From: Nematopogon swammerdamellus
Lineage: Eukaryota; Arthropoda; Insecta; Lepidoptera; Adelidae
Length of the DNA stretch: 64,000 nucleotides
NCBI GenBank assembly: GCA_946902875.1
Contig: OX336349.1
Location: 10,005,891-10,069,890, forward strand
Direction of reading: 5' to 3'
The position numbers and the translations under genes are program-made. This document shows, piece by piece, positions 10,801 to 19,830 of this stretch (the first letter of the stretch is position 1; every line of letters starts with the position of its first letter). Under the pieces are notes generated by a model that did no database searches, was not told the origin of the DNA, and saw nothing but the letters and a program-made list of their open reading frames with translations.

Positions 10801-11351
10801 ATAATAGCTAAATATAACAATGCATACATGACGAATCCAAGTGTTCCGTAGGTACCAAAGGATAATAAATATATACAAATAAGATAAATAGGTAGGTATC
10901 TTCCCTTCTAACCTTACAAGGTGGTGGGTTTATCGCCCGGGTCGATACCACCGCGCTGAATGAAACTTCGCTCGAAACGGCTATGTAAATACTTCGTGTT
11001 TTCCATCAGTTCAGTGTAGCCGACATGAAATGAAGGGAAGCACTGTCATGGCACCTACTTCACCCGGTAATATGGGCTGACATCACTGATGTTGTAGGTG
11101 ATGTCGCCAACCGTGTACGTTCCCTTTAAAAAAAAGGTAACTGAAGTAAAGTTTGTGCGATATTGTTCGTTGTATGTACGTATGTAAATATGTTTGTTGT
11201 TATATTATATGTATAATAGTGATTAATTGATTAATGCTTTACGTCTTTTCATTCTTCTTTCAGCGAGCTCTCTCATGAACTCCCACGCCTCCTCTATTTC
11301 CTTTAAAAATTTGTCGTGGGCCTTTTTCCTCAACATTTCCATTGTAGTCAT
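4745..11351 (-). CDS. Twelve-exon gene for a 540-residue protein of unknown function
   Basis: Exons (minus strand): 11351-11243, 9658-9571, 8357-8155, 7868-7746, 7426-7278, 6951-6826, 6685-6612, 6371-6254, 6109-5952, 5464-5284, 5198-5034, 4873-4745. Every intron is GT-AG and every donor phase matches the next acceptor. The sum is 1623 nt, 541 codons with the stop. The start, MTTMEMLRKK, has A at -3. Visible: a charged helical start (1-36); a Cys-poor helical region with MPDIMMCIMFARKKPIEFL (about 95-130); a polyproline run (230-240); Lys/Arg-rich blocks (175-180, 267-310); a Val/Ile/Gly-rich, probably beta-strand stretch (318-367); CxC pairs at 378/380 and 396/398, the second followed by Gly-His, possibly metal-binding; and a final WMRHRMYG segment. 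No signal peptide or membrane span is seen. Family not recognised; a link to uncharacterised insect DUF4770/DUF4771 proteins is only a recollection. The weakest point is the exon 10 donor. Confidence 0.9.
5034..5198 (-). CDS. Exon 11 of the 12-exon gene, acceptor side uncertain
   Basis: 55 codons, phase 0 at both ends (VDSVMNELVY to PTPAEYLK), donor AAG|GTTACA. The acceptor TGTTTAAG is modest and the upstream donor TTT|GTGCGT is weak. An ATG at 5205-5207 is in the same frame, so this could instead start a separate short transcript. The neighbouring exon would then stop at 5275 after three more codons (VR-stop). I prefer splicing, because the spacing and frame fit. Confidence 0.7.
5605..5933 (+). 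repeat. Interspersed repeat Z, near full length, in an intron
   Basis: This family recurs at 8815, 16832, 24503, 24945, 31533, 33760, 35609 and 38984. It opens with a GGCCGGTACTT-like segment, includes AATAGCCCCACTGCAT and a GTGTTGTGCTGTAATTTA block, and ends with a short hairpin (CCCCGATTGTCGGG in good copies) plus an ATGT or TAGA microsatellite. It lies antisense in the intron between exons 9 and 10. The hairpin-plus-microsatellite end suggests a non-LTR 3' end or a SINE-like element; family unnamed. Confidence 0.7.
8815..8965 (-). repeat. Repeat Z, 3' part
   Basis: The 3' half of the family with an ATGT-type tail (read as ACAT at 8815-8838 on plus). It sits in the intron between exons 2 and 3, in sense with the gene. 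Confidence 0.65.
9390..9516 (+). mobile_element. SINE 3' fragment
   Basis: Tail of the modular SINE: GGGCTGACATCACGGATGTT, then TAGCCAAC and an A-rich end. It lies just left of exon 2 of the 12-exon gene, antisense to it. Confidence 0.75.
9813..10047 (-). mobile_element. Diverged SINE copy
   Basis: Complement of the SINE body, recognisable from CACGGTTGGCTACAT, the GTTTCGACCAACCTTCATTC block and CCTACCACCCAGTGAGG, with many substitutions. Older than the other copies. Confidence 0.6.
10086..10735 (-). mobile_element. RTE-type LINE, 3' end of the ORF
   Basis: On the minus strand a late reverse-transcriptase segment (EVIEQVEEYVYLGQILRLG, then RRIQLGWAAFGK near 10587) is followed in other frames by the C-terminal block: GHVSRR, a VLHWRPW segment, KRSVGRPPARRDDD and AYVQQW. 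This order is characteristic of RTE/BovB-like elements. Several frameshifts show it is dead. It ends at a CAGT microsatellite (10086-10105). It lies in the first intron of the 12-exon gene, in the same direction. Confidence 0.85.
10900..11136 (+). mobile_element. SINE body without head
   Basis: Body and tail of the modular SINE, from TTCCCTTCTAACCTTAC through CGAAACGGCTATGTAAAT to an A-run at 11128. It lies in the first intron of the 12-exon gene, opposite to it. Confidence 0.8.
11243..11351 (-). CDS. First coding exon of the 12-exon gene
   Basis: ATG at 11351-11349 in the context ATCAACATGA. It encodes 36 residues plus one base (MTTMEMLRKK to ERRMKR) and ends at donor GAC|GTAAAG. Unspliced, the frame would stop six codons later, so the donor decides the protein. 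A further 5' UTR exon cannot be excluded. Confidence 0.8.
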
Positions 11352-11599
11352 GTTGATGGTTAAACAGATATTTCTTAGTTTTTATTAATTTTAACATAAC
11401 AATTTAAATTACAAATATTCACAATAAATTTTTCTCAGACGAGGGGAATTTTTCTTTCTGAACTGTCAGTAGGCCATTATTTGACATACAAAAACTTCGA
11501 AATGTCAATTTTGTTTTTCTATCTATCTATAAAACTTTATTTAGTAGAGAGTACATTTTTAATTTTTACAGAGTTGATGACAAACACTTTTTTTAAAGT

Positions 11600-11945
11600 A
11601 AGATCTCCGAAGGTCTTGAAGAAGCCGGCGCGGAGGCGGCGCGGCGCGGGCGGCGGCACCACCTGCCGCCGATTCCTCTTATTCTTCTCCTTGTACCTAC
11701 CTCTAATTCGAATTGTCAATATGATTTTTTTTTACTTGGATGCCATGCATTTCAGCCAAAAAGTCCGAGTTGATTCATTTTACATCACTCATAGATTACT
11801 GCGACTACTAGAGGGTTGCGAGGAGCACTGAGCAGGATGACGCGCTCCCGGCGCGGCGCGGCGGTACGCGGCGGCGGAGGCGGCACGGCGGCGGCGGCCG
11901 GCCGGGAGAAGACGGCTGCCGGCCGGGAGAAGACGGCTGCCGATC
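11600..11945. repeat. GC-rich CGG/GCC blocks with a 21-bp duplication
   Basis: Two GC-rich islands (about 11620-11672 and 11833-11945) stand out in AT-rich DNA. The second contains a perfect tandem copy of a 21-bp unit starting GGCCGGGAGAAGACGGCTGC (11900-11920 and 11921-11941). A plus-strand ORF crosses it and ends where an AATAAA occurs near 12034, but its composition is too biased to call coding. It lies between the divergent start at 11351 and the candidate exon at 12392, so a CpG-rich promoter is possible. Confidence 0.45.
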
Positions 11946-12391
11946 GCTGTTCTGTGGTTGCGGGTCAATTTAACATCATAAATGAGTCGAATTCAACATT
12001 TTTGTGTACATATTCAGTTAATGCACTTTGTCAATAAATTTTATGACACCTCATTTTCAAATGGTCTTCGTGCTTTGTGTTTTCTATTTATTTTAATTAT
12101 GATAACTGATCTTTAAAAAGAACATGTCCTTTTACTATGCGAATATAGTATTTGTTTTAAATTGTTATATCTAAACATAAACAAACAAGATAAAAAAAAT
12201 GTATTGACAATATTTCATTGTTGTCCATTTAGTAACCATTCCCTTACTGACGCGAATTTTTTATGTATTTACTTCCTGTATTTGGCTACTTTTACTGTTC
12301 CTAATGCGGCAACACTGTAGCCGTCAATGCGGAAGTGACACCATGTGGCGGGCATTTTGCGTTCGACTGTTATCGTGCCAACAGTGAAGTG

Positions 12392-12435
12392 ATGCGTAAA
12401 ATATCCAATTTACTAACGGTCTCTCCGAGGACAAG
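12392..12435 (+). other. Candidate first exon of a plus-strand gene
   Basis: ATG at 12392 opens a 14-codon frame (MRKISNLLTVSPRT) ending at a strong donor, AAG|GTGAGT. Upstream, GCGGGCATTTTGCG and ACAGTGAAGTGATG look like a TATA-less promoter. It points away from the 12-exon gene about 1 kb to the left. No matching downstream exon was found, so this is only a candidate; it could be a non-coding 5' exon. Confidence 0.3.
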
Positions 12436-13576
12436 GTGAGTAATTAACGTCAATATACTTTATTTTCTACGTTACTTAAATACTGTATTTGTAGGTATAT
12501 GGATTGAATCAAAGATATAGAAAGTTTCGGGTCGTGAGTAAAGCCGTAATTTTTTTAATAATGACTAAAAACTAGCATACTTTAGGAACCATATAATTAT
12601 TGTAACAATAAGAATGTTTGATTAATGATTGTTAATTGATTCATAAGAATCATAATCATAGCAATGTATTGTAGTGATCATATTTGAGCCGAGTATTTGG
12701 GACAACCCTATGAGAACCGTTACCAAAACATGTAATCGTTTTACAAATTCGTTAAAATTATTATGTCAACCTCTTCATGTAATAGAGGCTATAATGTAGA
12801 GCAGCACGAGTTATAAGTTATAACTTATATATAACTCACTTCCGACCAAGCTGTATAATTGAGCGGGACTTCGGATAACGAGGTGTCGTGTGACGGATAC
12901 GGGTAACTGAGTTCTCTGGAGATGGACCGAGCGCATCGATCGACTAGGACGAAACGGTGAAATGTAGTTTTGAAATTGCTAAGTTATGTGAAGGCTTATA
13001 TAGCCAGTGTATGTAGATATTATTCAACATTTTGAGAGGAAAAGAGTTCGCATAACTTGTGCGCATATACTAATACTTGCCAGATCGAAAGATCGAAGTT
13101 CGAAAATAGAGTACTTAAGTCCTGACATTAGTAAAGCCGTGTTGGTAGACTTAACCGCTTTCTGGTGGAGAAGGCATGTGAGTGTCGGTTTTTTATTTTT
13201 AATCGTTAACTACTTCTCACTTTTGGCAGTAACTTTGGTAACTATTTTATTTAAAGAACTAGCTGTTCCCGCGACTACGTCTGCGTGGACTTGATCTTTC
13301 TTCAATTGTTTTGGTGTTTGTTAATAGGTTATAGACTTGATTCGATAATGACCTACATTAGTGAAGCCGCAACCAAAGCTAATTTATAATCTACAATAAC
13401 GCTTCTCTGTAAACTATATTAGAAGTAGAATTTCCAGGAATGTGTCCATATAAATTATTTGAATTACTAATAAGGGAAAGAGCCACGTATAGCTGACCAT
13501 GCGAAAAGAAACTCAAACTTAGATCTATAAGCCTGCTACCGAAACAATGACAGTGACTAACTGTGACAATGACAAT
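12436..13576. other. Intergenic/intronic AT-rich DNA with repeat scraps
   Basis: Contains GTGAGTAAAGCCGTA (12534-12548), identical to part of the 2973-3272 foldback arm. At 13258-13290 is a piece of a widespread repeat, AACTAGCTGTTCCCGCGACT, whose complement-like partner is at about 22298-22328. No exon was identified. Confidence 0.45.
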
Positions 13577-14137
13577 AATTAAGTCACAGTTAGTTTTTAG
13601 TCCCGCACCGTCACTCATATTAAATTATGAAATCGGCTTACCGGTGCGATGATGGCGAGCGCATCGCTGCAGCTCGACGTTTCGAGTCCTCTATGGGACC
13701 CGTTCTCAAGAGGACGTGCTGGCTGCCTCTAATACGAATTGTCAATAGGACGTGCTTGCTCCTCCGGCAGCCAGCACGTCACTGACAGGAGCCCACCTGC
13801 TTCTCAAATTGTAGTGGTGGGTAGGTATAACTTAGGTTTATATGGTAGGAACGCAGCGAATCCGGAAGTTATACCTACCCACCACTACAATTTGAGAAGC
13901 AGGCGGGCTCCTGTCACTAACAGGAGCCCGTCTGCCAGGCACTGACAGGCTGTCAGTGACGTGCTGGCTACCGGAGGAGCTAGCACGTCCTCTTGAGAAC
14001 GGGTCCGGGACCCGTTCTCAAGAGGACGTGCTAGCTGGGACCCGGGGTCCCATAGAGGACTCGAAACGTCGAGCTGCATCGATGCGCTCGCCATCATCGC
14101 ACCGGTAAGCCGATTTCATAATTTAATTAAGTCACAG
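13577..14137. mobile_element. Long palindromic foldback element
   Basis: Outer arms (about 13619-13730 and 14010-14127) are reverse complements through AAATCGGCTTACCGGTGCGA, GATGGCGAGCGCATCG and CTCGACGTTTCGAGTCCTCT. Inner inverted segments (CCTACCCACCACTACAATTT and its complement) form a second palindrome. TAATTAAGTCACAG at 13577-13590 recurs at 14124-14137, a 14-bp direct repeat that may be a target duplication. A short frame reads THHYNLRSRR at 13877-13906. The arms share the core GACGTTTCGA with the foldback at 2973-3272. Confidence 0.75.
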
Positions 14138-14262
14138 GCTTCTCTTTATAATCCTTACATATTTATATACTATTTTACTATCTATTACATACGCATAAAT
14201 TTATACTAATTATTCTTATGCTTCTTGGTGAAGTTCTTCATAGTTCGATATCTGGTGAACAC

Positions 14263-14778
14263 CACAGAAGCCTTCATCTTCAGTCTCAGCAGCCCACAGA
14301 AGCCTTAATCTTCAGCCTCGCAGCCCACAGAAGCCTTCATCTTCAGCCTCGCAGCCCACAGAGGCCTTTATCTTCAGTCTCGGCAGCCCACAGAAGCCTT
14401 CATCTTCAGTCTACGCAGCCAAAGGAGGCCTTCATCTTCAGTCTCCGCAGCCCATAGAAACCTTCATCTTTAGTCTCAGCAGCCCACAGAAGACGTTATC
14501 TGCAGCCTCGCAGCCCACAGAAGCCTTCATCTTCACCCTCGCAGCCCGCGGAAGCCTTCATCTTCACCCTCGCAGCCTACAGAAGCCTTTATCTTCAGTC
14601 TCGGCAGCCCACAGAAGCCTTCATCTTCAGCCTCGCAGCCCACAGAAGCCTTTATCTTCAGTCTCGGCAGCCCACAGAAGCCTTCATCTTCAGCCTCGCA
14701 GCCTACAGAAGTCTTTATCTTCAGTCTTGGCAGCCCACAGAAGCATTCATTTTCAGTCTCCGCAGCCCACAGAAGCCT
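14263..14778. repeat. 31/32-bp minisatellite, ~16.5 units
   Basis: Units follow CACAGAAGCCTTCATCTTCA then GCCTCGCAGCC (31 bp) or GTCTCGGCAGCC (32 bp). From about 14577 to 14740 the two types alternate strictly, making a ~63-bp higher-order repeat; earlier units are more mixed. The mixed 31/32 spacing breaks any reading frame, so the ORF across the first part is not a real protein. Confidence 0.92.
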
Positions 14779-15253
14779 AAGGCACGACCACGTCCACTTC
14801 AGAGTTCAGCAGACCTCGTGGCCCCACTAATAATATGTATGCCTAACATAAAAAACCTGCACCTAACAGCTCGCAAACAATCGTAGTTTCAGACTGTTGA
14901 AATCAGGAAGGTCACACAATATAATTTAGGAAAAGAATAAGAACGATTAAAAATGAAATGATAAAAGACTAAACTAATAAATCTAATTACCAGATAAAAA
15001 CTGCACACACGCAATGTTTCACCCTCACCAGTCTACAGCCGATCCGCACGACGCGGCGGCGCGGGGCCATAAGATATTTTTAACTAAACTTAAAAAAATT
15101 AATATCTTTTGATTCTGTGGGTTGATTTTGATGAAATAAACACTAAATGTTACTCGGAACAAAGCTTCATAATTTTTTGTAATTAGATTTGGAATCCAAT
15201 GAGTAGTTTTTGCGTGATGCGCGCAAAAACGAACAAACAAACCGACAGACAAC
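14779..15253. other. No gene seen; generic repeat-like DNA
   Basis: AT-rich. The part from 15010 resembles common insect dispersed repeats (a GCGGCGGCGCGGGGCC patch, then ATATCTTTTGATTCTGTGGG), but the class is unclear. Confidence 0.4.
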
Positions 15254-15257
15254 AATT

Positions 15258-16695
15258 GGACGTAGATACACCAAAATGTACCAATCCACAATCAACTAGT
15301 TTTGAGATAATTGAGTTTAAATTTACTTGTGCACTATTCATCCTAAGTAGCTCTTTTCAGTAACTATTTTATACAATAATTTAGAATAAATTTTAATCTA
15401 TTTTTTGACACTGAAAAATGGGCTAAAACAAAGTCAATTCAAATATTTTTTCATGAAAAACTTCAGTTGGTACGTTTTTGCATAATAGGGGTTGTCTAAT
15501 AAAATAATTACACCAAAATATACCAGCAAAGCTTTAGTATTATAGGAAGGAAAGATAGAAAAAAAAAAACTTAAAACTAGCAATACACTAACTACAACTA
15601 AAAACCAATGCAATCTTGTGGAATAAATCTATAGGTATAGACTTTAATATCTGCCAATTTTTTTAGAAGCTATTTCTTTCCCATTTGGCCATAATGGCAA
15701 TAATACGTTTTTTGTCAGCTCGGTCTGGTTCCCCCGAATCCTTTTTGATATGTTAAGTTCTTTAAAGTTCTCTTCGAAGTTCTTTCTCATGAAAATAATA
15801 TACGGACACTCATTTTGGCATTGGAAATGTCTTTTTGATCGCTTTAGTATAGTCTCCTATTTCCAGCGAGAGTGCGAAGTGGCCCTGGTGTCGTGAGTTT
15901 TGGGGTTACGGACATATTTAGGGTGTCAAATGACGCGTATCGACGAGAGCTACAAGATTGACAGAAAAAAATAACAAGTTTGAGAGTTTTTGAGAAAATC
16001 GCAAAAAGCCACTTAAAACAACCGTTTTTAGGGGGTTTTAAACTTTTATATTTTTATATTGTACATTGACTCAATATCTTTGATTGTTTGAAAAAAGTTC
16101 ATAATTTGGGAGTTATGATTTTTTTTTATTTTCCGTCACGCGAGTTACGAGTCGTCTTTATCTTGCAGTGTGAGTAGTTAAAATGGTTTTCGTGTATGCC
16201 CAACATACATTATATGTTTTCGCAAAATTAATAATCGTTGCTTGTCAATTTTTATTTGTTTTTTGCGAAAATCGACCAAGCCACGTGGTGGTATGTTTTG
16301 GAAAAATAAATAATTACTCCACTTCATAATATTTTATAATAAGCAAAAACGTTCCAAGCCTCTTGAGACATTTTCGCATAATATGTAGATTGTTTTCATG
16401 ATTATTTTATCCATCGCAAAAATATTCCAAGCTGTTTGGTTCCTTTTGGTAAATTTCCTTCTTGGTCAATTCCCATACTTAAGGTTTTTTCAAACTACTT
16501 GGTACATTTTGGCAATGTATTTATATTGATTTTTTTTAATTCACCAGACCAACCCACATGCTATTTCGCGCAGCGTTCTTAAATTAGGGTAGTACATTTT
16601 TGCAAAATGAAATATTGGTCTTTAGATACAATTTGGTATATTTAACTCATTTTTGACGAAATTGTGGGTTGGTACATTTTGGTGTATCTACGTCC
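15258..16695. mobile_element. 1.44-kb element with ~37-bp inverted ends and AATT flanks
   Basis: The left end GGACGTAGATACACCAAAAT continues GTACCAATCCACAAT. The right end is its complement with about one mismatch (ending in TTGGTGTATCTACGTCC). AATT at 15254-15257 is repeated at 16696-16699. The interior has no ORF of note but carries many degenerate motifs resembling the end, such as TTGGTACGTTTTTGCATAAT (15470), GTGGTATGTTTTGG (16288) and CTTGGTACATTTTGGCAATG (16499). Probably a non-autonomous DNA transposon. AATT is palindromic, so it could be part of the ends rather than a duplication. Confidence 0.72.
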
Positions 16696-16831
16696 AATTT
16701 CAAACATTATATTTTTACGTTCTATTACTTATTCCTTCCGTCTCCCTGTTATTGTTTTGCAAAAATAGTTAATGTACAGACACGGCATGTCTACGATTTT
16801 ATTATATGTATAGAATATATTTATTATATGT

Positions 16832-17093
16832 ATGCCGTGCTAAAGGGCGACAGGCTCGCCACTTCTCACCTTGGCACGGTACTTCCACGGAGTCATGCAG
16901 CAGGTGGGTGTCTTCGTACCTTACTTGCTGCTTGATCGATTGAATCTTGTTCGAATACTTTGCGAAACGTGGTGTTCGGTGTTTTGCTGTAATTTACCAG
17001 AGTTCTTGCAGCACAACACCGAATACCCTGCTTACCCCGATTGTCGGGATTCAGCGTGTGTGATATGTAATAGATAGATAGATAGATATAACC
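16832..17093 (+). repeat. Repeat Z, 3' three-quarters, with TAGA tail
   Basis: Runs from ATGCCGTGCTAAAGGGCGAC to the terminal hairpin CCCCGATTGTCGGG (17036-17049) and then (TAGA)n at 17070-17090. A good example of the family's 3' end. Confidence 0.75.
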
Positions 17094-18479
17094 TTGTACC
17101 ATACATAATATTCACAAAAGGCACCTGGTAAGACGTCCGTGTCGTTTAGTTCGCATTCCTCGCAAACCACCGAATATCCTCTAAAAATGCGTTAATAATG
17201 AATATTCTTCCATTTATCTCTATCACATCAAACTTATTCCTTATGTATATATTTACGGTCTCATTTCAATATCAAGGAAGCACTATGACTAACGGTCCGA
17301 GCACGCCAAGGAGGATAGAGCACGCACAGTCCATAATCTCATCCTCAATCAATTAACGTAACACTATCTCGGTATCACTTAACGATTTAAATACCTAGAC
17401 ATTCCTCGGAGACGCAGACCTGATCCGACCGAGACGGTCTATTGGGAACACCTCCTTGCTCGCCGTTTATATCGCGAAGTTCGGCGAACGAGCAAGACAG
17501 CATTAAGTTTCATTTTTTAGGTGTCCGTACCGCGTACGGTAATCTATTGCTATGTCTACAACGTCTGTCTGTCTGTCTGTTCGTCCGTCCGTCCGTCCAT
17601 CCGTCCATCCGTTCATCCGTCCGTCCGTCCGTTGAACTTACCGCTTCAACTTCAACTTCGACATCGAAGCCGTTACTGCTGCTGGCGCGTTCCGCAGTCT
17701 CTCGGCTCTCTGCAGCTGCCTGTGTGGTCGAGAATGTCGGTCGAAGCGACTCGTTGCTCGTCATCGTCCCCGGCGACTGGGGCCATTGTACTGGAAGAAA
17801 CATGTCCGATAGTTCTATTATATTATCACACACATATTTACTGGCAAGAAACCTCGCTGGGTCATGTCCTGGTGTCGTTGTCGGTAGGGCGGCGAGGTGG
17901 CTCCGGACCTGCGAAGTTAAACGGATGTGTTAGTAACAATGCAGGGAATTCTCAGAAATGCAAACGCAGCTTGGCTGCAAGAGGTAGGAACGACCGATCG
18001 GGCGGCTAACGTTATTTGGGTCGATAGGCGCGACGGCGGCGGCGGCGGGCAATGCCAGTCGCATCCAGTCGAGCACGTACGGGTGCATGTAGCGAACGAT
18101 AGAGTTGAACCCTCCGTTGACTGGCCTTCTAAGTTGCCTACTGAAAGATGAATGAAGCATCAGGGTGTTACTAGAGCTTGACTTAGAAACCTTATGCTTA
18201 GTAGAAATATTGGGTTACCTTTTAGGTAAAACCGATGAAACCTGCGAACAAGTAGAGGTTTGATTTTCATATTTTGAGATATTAAATATAAACCCACACA
18301 CCGTTAATTAATTTCATCTTATTGCATGAAAAATTACATCTATATTAATAGTATAATTAAAGCAGACAGACGGACACAAGCAGAGACTGCAACTAATAAT
18401 ATGCCGAGATGAATGTAGAGAGAGATGGTGGAGTATGGATAGAGGAAACCAAATATTAATCGATTTAACTGTTCTTCAT
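17094..18479. other. Unassigned region with GTCC/GTCT microsatellite
   Basis: A microsatellite of GTCT/GTCC units occupies 17563-17632. The repeat it belongs to starts near 17519 with a CCGTACCGCGTACGGT palindrome. ORFs across 17442-18160 are coloured by the microsatellite and by CGG runs near 18030; I do not support them as genes. Confidence 0.45.
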
Positions 18480-18790
18480 TTACCGACCGAATGTCCATGA
18501 GCGTCGTTATACACCACACGGGTGGCTCGAGGGTACATGTCGTGCTGTCTTAAAAAATATATACAATTAAAACCTATTATTCACTGAATCGGAAAAATTT
18601 TAACCGCACACGCTCATCTATTTCCCCCCAAGTACAGCTTATGGTTTTTAAAAGGGGGCGTCAAAAGTTTCGTGTCAGGCCGGCATGGTATTCGCAATCC
18701 CCGTGCATCACATAATGCCCATGAGCATCGTTATATACCTCCTCGTAATTGTAAACATGCCAAATGTCGCACTTTCCGTAAAAACATGTA
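18480..18790 (+). mobile_element. Two overlapping LINE 3'-end fragments
   Basis: 18595-18700 encodes a C-terminal block (CCCCAAGTACAGC, then GTGTCAGGCCGGCATGGTAT, i.e. SGRHGIRNP) matching the one at 53374-53725. The stretch at 18484-18560 holds the same element's 3' UTR (GACCGAATGTCCATGAGCGT, then GGGTGGCTCG). Their order implies two separate 3' fragments or a rearranged copy. Confidence 0.65.
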
Positions 18791-18824
18791 AATAATTTGG
18801 TATAATTAATTAGAGCCACTGAAC

Positions 18825-19122
18825 CACAGAGCATCAAATACCTACCGCCCGCGCCCCCTACTAGAGGCGCCCTAAGCGATGATATTTGAAACCCAATAAC
18901 CGTACGCTGAGCTGCTAGCGCTTCGTATGTGTATGTGTGTGTGTGCTAGTATCGACACTACACACAAAGAGGTGCAAGTTAGGCACACGCACAAAACAAA
19001 TGCACACGCACAACACACATATGTAAGTCATAGGCCACGCCCACAGGCTTCAACGGCGTTGTAGAGAAATCGCGCTCACGGCGCCTCTAGTAGGGGCGGG
19101 CGCGCGCATTTCATGCTCTGTG
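18825..19122. mobile_element. 298-bp MITE, hAT-like, with 8-bp duplication
   Basis: Ends CACAGAGCAT / ATGCTCTGTG, with ~60-bp inverted repeats that include CCCCTACTAGAGGCGCC. Flanks CACTGAAC (18817-18824) and AACTGAAC (19123-19130) form an 8-bp duplication with one mismatch, the length typical of hAT elements. The centre is CA/TG-rich. The ~55-bp hairpin at 48758 has the same CACAGAGCA terminus. Confidence 0.75.
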
Positions 19123-19388
19123 AACTGAACGAATAAAGGAAGCTGTCTGAGCGCAGGTATAGCATAGACTGTAGCGACATCTAGCGAACATCGTGAGTAT
19201 CGGTTAGCGCAGTAAGTAGTAGGTATATAAATTTGGAAATATTGCCAGATGCCTGAGTAGCACAGTTGGAAGACTGCAGTGGACATGTAATCCAAAGGTC
19301 GCTCGTATGCAATCCAATGGATTCTAATCCTGCTTCAGATATCTGGTACTGGCTGAATTGTTTCTTTCATATTCTTTCTGCTCTATAT

Positions 19389-19830
19389 TTTTTTTTATGG
19401 AAACTGACACGACTGGCTACATCATCTACAACGTCCGTGATTTAAGCCCATAACACCGGGTGAACTAGGTGTCATGTCAGTACTTCCCTTCATTTCATGT
19501 CGGCTACACTGAACTGGACGGAAAACACGAACTATTTACATAGCCGTTTCGACCGACGACGTTTCATTCAGTGCGGTGGTACCAGACCGGGCGGGATAAA
19601 CCCTACCACCTAGTAAAGGAAGGAAAGGGACTTACCACAGAACAACGTTCGGGCCATAACGGAGGGCGACAAGACCGGACTTTTTTGCTCTGTGGGACCT
19701 ACAGTTGAACGTGGAATCCGAACCACGGTCAGCCTCCAACGGTCGAGCGGTCACCCATCCAAGTACTGGCCGCGCTCAGGGTTGCTTAACAACGGTCGAC
19801 CGACCGCACCTCTGAGCGACCGAGGCTGAC
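19389..19830 (-). mobile_element. Near full-length modular SINE with 5S/tRNA head
   Basis: Read on the minus strand: head GTCAGCCTCGG, a 5S-like TTAAGCAACCCTGAGCGCGG then CTTGGATGGGTGACCGC, a B-box-like GGTTCGGATTCC, body, and an A-rich end (plus T-run at 19389-19396). About 440 bp. The tRNA-like A-box area is mutated. Confidence 0.85.

Noticed and set aside
14218..14457. 79-codon ORF with repeated LHLQ motifs
   Set aside because: Lies in the minisatellite, whose 31/32-bp units break the frame.
17442..18151. Overlapping 163- and 162-codon ORFs
   Set aside because: Driven by the GTCC/GTCT microsatellite, which is open in several frames; no motif, splice or start support.
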